A DNA stretch of 64,000 nucleotides from Marisa cornuarietis (lineage: Eukaryota > Mollusca > Gastropoda > Architaenioglossa > Ampullariidae), in NCBI GenBank assembly GCA_004794655.1, contig SMMW01000179.1, positions 537,001 to 601,000 on the forward strand. Reading direction: 5' to 3'. Each line of letters begins with the position of its first letter. The first letter of the stretch is position 1. Below are positions 59,001 through 64,000 of the stretch, piece after piece. Below the pieces are notes generated by a model. The model made no database searches and was not told the DNA's origin. It worked only from the letters and a program-made list of their open reading frames with translations. The translations under genes and the position numbers were made by a program.

Positions 59001-60761
59001 AAGTTTTGTTTAAAGAACATAAATGTAATGAGAAACCAAAATCATATAAAAAGAGGACTTTTGCATCAGATTCATTTTGTTACGAGCATTTTGAGAGATG
59101 TTGAATTCACCTGGGACAATGTAATTTCTTTCCTCTCTTTATGTTGCAGATCTTTAAGACGTGAACAACTCCATAGTGCAGCCACACCATTGTTTGAATG
59201 TCATGCTTGGTGGCATATTTTGGCTGGAACAGGCACCTACCTATCTCTTGTCTTCGTGTGAGTTCACATGGGAAATTATTCTTCAAATGCATTGCTAGAA
59301 AAGACATAGATCCACATCACGCACTTGTATAAGTGAAAATGTGACTTTAAAAGAAATGCCATAACCATCAGCAGATGTGACTTCATTAGCTGTCTCGTTT
59401 ACTTTTGAAAATATACCTATATGCTGATGGGTGTAAGTACAAATAGCAGACTCCTGCCTTTGTGCAGCTTATTTTTGATGTATCCAGTTCAGGTCTTCTT
59501 TTTGCGTTTACTTGCAAAGTCATTCAGAGTTATGATTTCATATAGTTAAAGTTGTGTATGTGAAGTACACGCTTACAAAATGTTTGGTGAGTTCTTATTG
59601 TCAACACATTCTAAACTTACTTACTTACTGCCCGTTATGCCTGTCAGCACGTAGGGCAGCGACAAAGGTCCTCCACTTTTGTCTGTCCTGGGCAAGCCTC
59701 CCCACAGTGCCCCAGCTGTGATTTAGGGTCTTCAGTTCTGCCTCTACAGTTCGCCGCCAGGTGTTCTTGGGCCGGCCTCGCTTGCACTTTCCCTCTGGAG
59801 TCCAGTGTAAGGCAGTTTTAGTGATGGAGTTGCTCTTGCCTCTGATGACATGGCCAATCCAGCGCCATCGTTTCTTCATCAGGATGGTGGTCATACTCTC
59901 TTGCCCACACTGGGCAAGTAGCTCCTCGTTGGAGATTGTCCTTGGCCAGAAGATGCCCAGGATTCTTCTCAGGCTTTTGGTGTGGAAGACTGACAGTTTG
60001 TTGAGGTCGCTGTCAATAACACATTCTAAAGCCAGTATCTTAATGTTCGTGTAGATATGCTGTTGTTTATTAGGTCTGTATTTTGCTTCATGCCATGTCT
60101 TGTGTTATCTTAGTATTCAGGGTTAGAGAATTGGTGGAGTAGGGAGGGGGGTTGATGCTCTGAACCAGCAACTCACATTGAATCAGCTGTCCCTGTATAT
60201 AAACAAGCAAATAAAAAAAATTCACACATCTATCTGCGTATAATTAAAAGCACATTATTATGAATTCATACCAGCACTCTTGTACACTGTATATTTTTTA
60301 GTTATACCACTGTAAATAAATTAATTAAAAAAAAACAAGTTTGTACCATTGCATCGTTTTTGTTCAGGAGTTAAATCCATAGTTCATGCTGCTATAGAAT
60401 GTACACTGAATCCTGATATTGTCTTTGCAGAGCTCATACGCGTTACTTCATACTGGGGAGATCCCCACAGTTGAAGGTAAATGTTGTATTATAATGTCTT
60501 GGATGATCTACATGTATAGATAGATCGAGAGAAAGAGAGAGATATTGTCATATGTGATACTTTTGTCGAATGTAGGAGGTGGTAATATATATATCCACAT
60601 ATCCATAAACATAACTGATTCACCTTAGATTCTTGTTTGACATATATTGAATTTGTTTGGGTATGCAGTCTGCCTAATACAGAATTTTAAATTTGCAGTT
60701 TTTGTTTGGGTTCTGGCCCTATGTGAGTGTACCACTGGCCTGCAAAAAGCTTAAACAATGA
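47054..60761 (+). CDS. ACER3: Alkaline ceramidase 3 (ACER3), 11 exons, 267 aa
   Basis: Seven-pass ER/Golgi membrane hydrolase that cleaves ceramide to sphingosine and fatty acid. Exons: 47054-47147, 50101-50211, 51290-51342, 53483-53535, 54298-54379, 55215-55250, 55503-55558, 57457-57558, 59150-59257, 60431-60476, 60699-60761; GT-AG borders and phase kept, 804 nt with stop. The length equals human ACER3 as I recall it. Calcium-site residues sit in IDWCEENY...E (D16, W17, E19, N21, E30). The zinc/catalytic set is complete: S74 and H78 in [10 protein letters not shown]89 in LLDELPM, and H214 and H218 in HAWWHIL. The N-terminal [16 protein letters not shown] and C-terminal FLFGFWPY blocks are typical of ACER3. 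Exon 6 is only 36 bp. Introns are heavily loaded with transposon remnants, but no exon is damaged. Confidence 0.97.
48110..48640 (+). mobile_element. L2/CR1-like LINE 3' end with ATT tail
   Basis: Codes for the tail of an ORF2 protein ([54 protein letters not shown]), then a C- and T-rich 3'UTR, and ends AAGCGCTAAGAGCATACTCT...GCGCTATAAAAATC followed by ATT repeats. It is 5'-truncated near 48.1 kb. It sits in ACER3 intron 1 in the sense direction. Confidence 0.82.
48640..48772 (+). repeat. Direct repeat, left copy (partner at 49.8 kb)
   Basis: Shares TTTGTCTAATGTTTA, GCAGCAATAATAAA and ACTTCACCCACTG in the same order and spacing with 49,810-49,940, about 1.15 kb away in ACER3 intron 1. Its left edge coincides with the ATT tail of the L2-like element. 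Neither copy codes for protein. Confidence 0.7.
49810..49940 (+). repeat. Direct repeat, right copy (partner at 48.6 kb)
   Basis: Contains TTTGTCTAATGTTTA, GCAGCAATAATAAA and ACTTCACCCACTG like the left copy, with a longer T run. Divergence suggests an old local duplication or two copies of one interspersed element. Confidence 0.7.
50481..50935. mobile_element. 455-bp MITE-like DNA element with perfect 15-bp terminal inverted repeats
   Basis: Ends are CAGGGCTTCTGCTAA and TTAGCAGAAGCCCTG, perfect inverted repeats, with ATTAA directly outside at 50476-50480 and 50936-50940. Inside, near each end, lies a palindrome: GGGGTCCCAGGGACCCC on the left and GGGGTCCCCTGGGACCCC on the right. No transposase frame is present. 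The superfamily is unresolved: ATTAA contains TTAA, which fits PiggyBac/Kolobok-type targets, while CAGGG ends are also common in hAT. It lies in ACER3 intron 2. Confidence 0.88.
51499..53430 (-). pseudogene. hAT-superfamily (ZMYM1-like/DUF4371) transposase, decayed
   Basis: Minus-strand reading gives [43 protein letters not shown], the [14 protein letters not shown] block, [45 protein letters not shown] and a C-terminal hAT dimerisation block ([20 protein letters not shown], then [18 protein letters not shown]). An in-frame TAA follows LLKHL (near 52910), another TAA follows ERSF, and a frameshift separates the middle from the C-terminal block. CAGGGCCGGTGCTAGGCG at 51499 looks like a hAT terminal inverted repeat; I find no partner at the upper end, so the 5' part of the transposase is probably deleted. 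It sits between ACER3 exons 3 and 4. Confidence 0.88.
55740..57000. pseudogene. Rearranged LINE remnant: 3' part minus strand, RT part plus strand
   Basis: On the minus strand (about 56480-55870) it reads [26 protein letters not shown] and [18 protein letters not shown], with stops. On the plus strand (56695-56820) it reads [14 protein letters not shown] and NPKQGCLFT, the RT block around the KQGC motif. In an intact element the KQGC block lies upstream of the LLYG block on one strand; here the upstream block is inverted. It occupies the ACER3 intron between exons 7 and 8. The outer borders are uncertain. Confidence 0.7.
58149..58285. repeat. Tandem duplication, 72-bp period
   Basis: ATGTTACTCTAAGGTTACTT at 58149 recurs as ATGTTACTCCAAGGTTACTT at 58221, and ACACTAAAATTAGC-CAACACA closes both units. 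Noncoding, in the ACER3 intron between exons 8 and 9. Confidence 0.88.
59616..60017 (-). mobile_element. Short 5'-truncated copy of the same LINE with 13-bp target-site duplication
   Basis: This 402-bp insertion lies in the intron between ACER3 exons 9 and 10, antisense to the gene. It codes only for the C-terminal end of the retrotransposon protein ([41 protein letters not shown]) and ends in the same TAAG repeat. The flanks are AACACATTCTAAA at 59603-59615 and at 60018-60030. It is nearly identical to the 44.6-45.8-kb copy, so both look young. Its frame is intact to the natural stop. Confidence 0.92.
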
Positions 60762-63700
60762 GGAAGATTTCTGCCTTGGATGAGTCATCATAATCTTTGC
60801 GTTGACTGAGCAAGTGTTGTTATTTGTGACAAATACCTGACCCCATCTGTTGTCTCCTATGTCTGTCATTTCATTGACTGATTGTTGCATTAGAACTCCA
60901 AAACAAGCAAAAAGTGTTGTTCAGCAGGGACTCAGATACATATTAAAAAAATTGATGTTGGGATTATTGAAATGATTTTATTCAAAAAGAGGTCTATTTT
61001 TGCAAAGATTATCTGGTTCAATGTGTAGGTAATCAGTTTATTCCATCTCACATTTTGATGTTGAAATGGAAGCAGTGACCAGCTGTAACTCTCATTTAGA
61101 TAATCTTTTGCAGTAATGTTATTTTTCATTATTTTTTTATTATTTATTTTTTTTATATTTTGTATGTTCATTACGGAAATATTGACTGATAAGCTTAGTC
61201 ATTGTTGCAGTGGCATTGAATATCAATTAACAAAATCATTGAAATATTTTCTCAGTACTTGTAAGAACTTACAAAACAAATTGTTTTCATTAGTTGAAAT
61301 CATGTGTAAAACTGTTTTTTCTCTTTCCCTTTAAAAATTCCTTTCATGAAGAAACAGATTTGCATTTTTTTTTTACCACATGCATTCTGTTCCTTAAACA
61401 ATTGTCATTACTGTAGAATTTTTTTTACGACAAAACCTCCAAATATTAAAATTGATTAAGACTAATAGAAATATGCTCACAAATAATTGACCAAATATCG
61501 TCACTCATGAGCTGTATTCTTTGGGAAATATGTCCAGATTTTCCAAACAAAGGTCTTTGTTCATTATTGTAAAGGAATTACTTAAACTAGATGGTGAAAT
61601 GTATAACTTTCTATGAATGTTTTTCAAGGCCTGGAGCATTAATATAATGCTACTTAAAATCTCAGTTTTAGAACCCCAGGGTGTTGATTGCATGATATTT
61701 TGGGGATGAATCTAAAGTCACCTTATTGGCTGCGGGATAAATGCTCCATTTTATTATTATGTTCTGTGATGCACATGACTTTGCATCATATGAGCAGTGG
61801 AGATAACATCACATATCAAAAATAATGTGATACCCAAGATTAAGGCAGAGCAATTAGATATATGACTGTTGTTGGTGAGATATCTGTGCCTGGTATATTT
61901 TTTCTTGTGATTTGCATGAGAGTTGACAATAGCAGGGTCAACAGTGTGGAAGACATGTCGGAGGTTTGTTGAACCTAGCATCCATAACACTGAAGATATC
62001 GTCCAATATTGATCACGATGAGCAAACATTTTTATGAAAGAAAGTATGTTTGGAAATGGTTGTATTTAGTTCTGCTGATGGGAGTCAGCAAGCCTTATTT
62101 TATAATCAAGCTAAAAGAATGATTAATGAATTGTTTTATCTCATTAGAGATGATTGTGTGTCCTGTTCTTTGATTTTTATTGCTGATTGAACTTTTGTGG
62201 ATGGGAAAGTGATTAATAGTTTTTTAGGTGATGAAAGCACATCAGTTGTTATGTATGTTCTGTGCACTTACTGGCTCTGGCAGATAGTGAAGAATTTTTC
62301 ACATGTTGGCTATAGTCTTTCATTAGGAAGCTATCTTCTGTGCAGATATTTGAAGACTAGATATATTTTGAACTGTTACACATTGCTAGATTGATGTGAC
62401 ACATTAGATGTATTAGAATGATCACTAGTAGAATACAAACGTTATTGTATTTTAGAGAAACTTACATGTGCTTAAGATAAGCAGTATGGCAGTATAAACT
62501 TTTTTTTTTTTTTAACTGTGAAGGGTTTCAGCATGTTTGCCAGATGCATGCATTTGATCTTGAGCACATTGGTAAGGAGGGACTTTCAGCAAAGGTTGGA
62601 TAGCAGGAAAGCATTTTAGTAATTTTTTTTTCCATCAGCAGTATTGTTTGCATGTGAGCACATGTAGCAGACACCAGCTATGTATTGCCAACACTTCTTG
62701 CCTTGGATAAAAGTTGCTTTTGTTTATCATATTTAATCAAATTGATTTTTTTAATTTCTTTTGTTTTTTTACAATATAGTTACAAGGACATCATTTTCTT
62801 TCAGTAATTTTTATGTCTTTCTTGAATATAAGGTGTGAAGAATTGGGTGTGGAACCTTTTTTTCTCTGAGGGCCATGATATTTATAAGATCATCTGTGGG
62901 CAATACATAATTATCAACTGAAAAATTAACCTGCTAGCTGTAGTTTCACTGGCATGGCAGGACCAAATCAAATGAATTCATGGGCCTTATACAGCCCATG
63001 GACTGGATGTTCCTGACTTCCCTGTTGTGAAATGTTACCTGGCTCATTTCTGCATCCACTTCTTACTTTATATGTTGCATCTTACAAAAATAAAAAAAAT
63101 TATAAGCATCTCTCATAATCTAGTCTAGGAAATAGAATAGTAATACAATGATGTTTAACAGGAATTAGACCTGTTCACCCATAGGATGATCAACCTGTAT
63201 CTCCAGAAAAAAAACATGTACTCTGTGGGAAGTCCTGTAACCTTCATTCACTGTGTTTCACAGATATAACAGTTAAACAGCTTGTTGGCCTTAGAATAAT
63301 TCCTGTAATGCTGAGGATTTTCCACAAGGGTAAGCAGGTCTGATAGAAACATTTATCATTTGTGAAATGATTTTAAGGACTGCATTGCAATGCCACTGTT
63401 TGTATATTTTCAAGTACAGAGATTTACCACATAGAATATATGATCTATAATCATAAATGACCACAAACATTTCATTTTAGGATGATTCACATGTTTTTGC
63501 TTTTAAAACTTTCTTTCAAGCTGTAACATATAGATCCTAAGATCTATAAATTAAAAGAATAATCAAGTTTGCAATTTCAAAGTTATGTCCTAGTTTTTAA
63601 ACTTTTCACTATGAACAATGTTTCCGTTTAGTGTGGTTCACATTTTGTTTTCTTTTAAAACAGTTTTTTATGCTTTACATATGTTTGGAACTAACTTTGT

Positions 63701-63957
63701 ACTTGCATTTGTGTAAATATTAATGATCATGTTTATTGAAGCAAGGCTCAGTTTCAGCTCCTCCCCCACCCCCACCTCCATGAGACATATGCTGGTCACC
63801 AAACATGACATACTCCTAGCATAATTCCTTGTGTCTCTATTTCCATGTAATGAGTATAATAGAAAATAGAAAAGTGAAATTTGGACATCATTTCATGTGG
63901 GGAAAAGTGTGTAGGTTCAGCTATCTTACTCTGCATGTGTTACATGTGCATTTGCAG
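60762..63957. other. ACER3 3'UTR and intergenic sequence
   Basis: AT-rich, with no recognised coding frame or transposon. Candidate poly(A) signals are noted separately. Confidence 0.5.
63089..63094 (+). promoter_or_regulatory. Candidate poly(A) signal for ACER3
   Basis: The first canonical AATAAA I find downstream of the ACER3 stop codon, about 2.3 kb away. ATTAAA variants lie closer (about 60942 and 61444). A long 3'UTR would resemble the vertebrate gene. Confidence 0.3.
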
Positions 63958-64000
63958 GATTTGAGGAGAAGGAAGAAAGGACGTCAGAAATTCCAGTCTG
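63958..64000 (+). CDS. Possible partial exon cut by the window edge
   Basis: A pyrimidine-containing tract and TTTGCAG precede an open stretch that can be read FEEKEERTSEIPV to the end of the window. It could be the first visible exon of the next gene, or chance within an intergenic region. Too short to identify. Confidence 0.2.

Noticed and set aside
1..64000. CRISPR arrays, bacterial operons, tRNA or rRNA genes
   Set aside because: None seen; the tandem repeats have no spacer pattern and the tRNA-like segments belong to SINEs.

Overview
This is animal nuclear DNA. The genes are split by introns with GT-AG borders, and there are many microsatellites and non-LTR retrotransposon remnants. The gene set (MYO16, ARGLU1, ACER3), intron lengths of about 0.1-2.9 kb, and the repeat types (L2/CR1-like tails ending in ATT repeats, a tRNA-like SINE, a 'TATAGCGC...GCTTTACA' repeat) suggest a lophotrochozoan, most likely a gastropod mollusc. 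The species is an inference.

Layout. 1-10,093: no recognised protein gene; CA/CT microsatellites, a CA-rich minisatellite (about 6.9-7.6 kb) and a CpG-rich CRE/ETS cluster near 4.2 kb. 10,094-33,196, minus strand: a myosin-XVI (MYO16) gene with 28 phase-consistent coding exons (about 1,252 codons); its 3' end is not settled. Its introns hold several retroelement fragments, a 3 x 46-bp tandem repeat and SINE copies. 33,237-38,222: spacer plus the probable ARGLU1 3'UTR. 38,223-42,849, minus strand: complete ARGLU1 (5 exons, 249 aa). 42,850-47,053: spacer with a 5'-truncated LINE that carries target-site duplications and an excitatory-amino-acid-transporter (SLC1/EAAT-like) pseudogene fragment. 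47,054-60,761, plus strand: complete alkaline ceramidase ACER3 (11 exons, 267 aa). Its introns hold an L2-like tail, a 455-bp MITE, a decayed hAT transposase, a rearranged LINE and a short LINE with target-site duplications. 60,762-64,000: 3'UTR/intergenic, with a possible exon at the very edge.

The three genes do not form a pathway: MYO16 is a PP1-docking motor protein, ARGLU1 a nuclear splicing/transcription coactivator, and ACER3 a membrane ceramidase. MYO16 and ARGLU1 are also near neighbours on human chromosome 13q33, so their linkage here may be old bilaterian synteny. ARGLU1 and ACER3 are arranged head to head about 4.2 kb apart. I see no clear new multi-gene system. The most unusual items are the canonical motor motifs and YEE[IV] linker motif of this MYO16, the tandem duplication across one of its exon-intron borders, and the layered retroelement insertions whose target-site duplications can be read directly.
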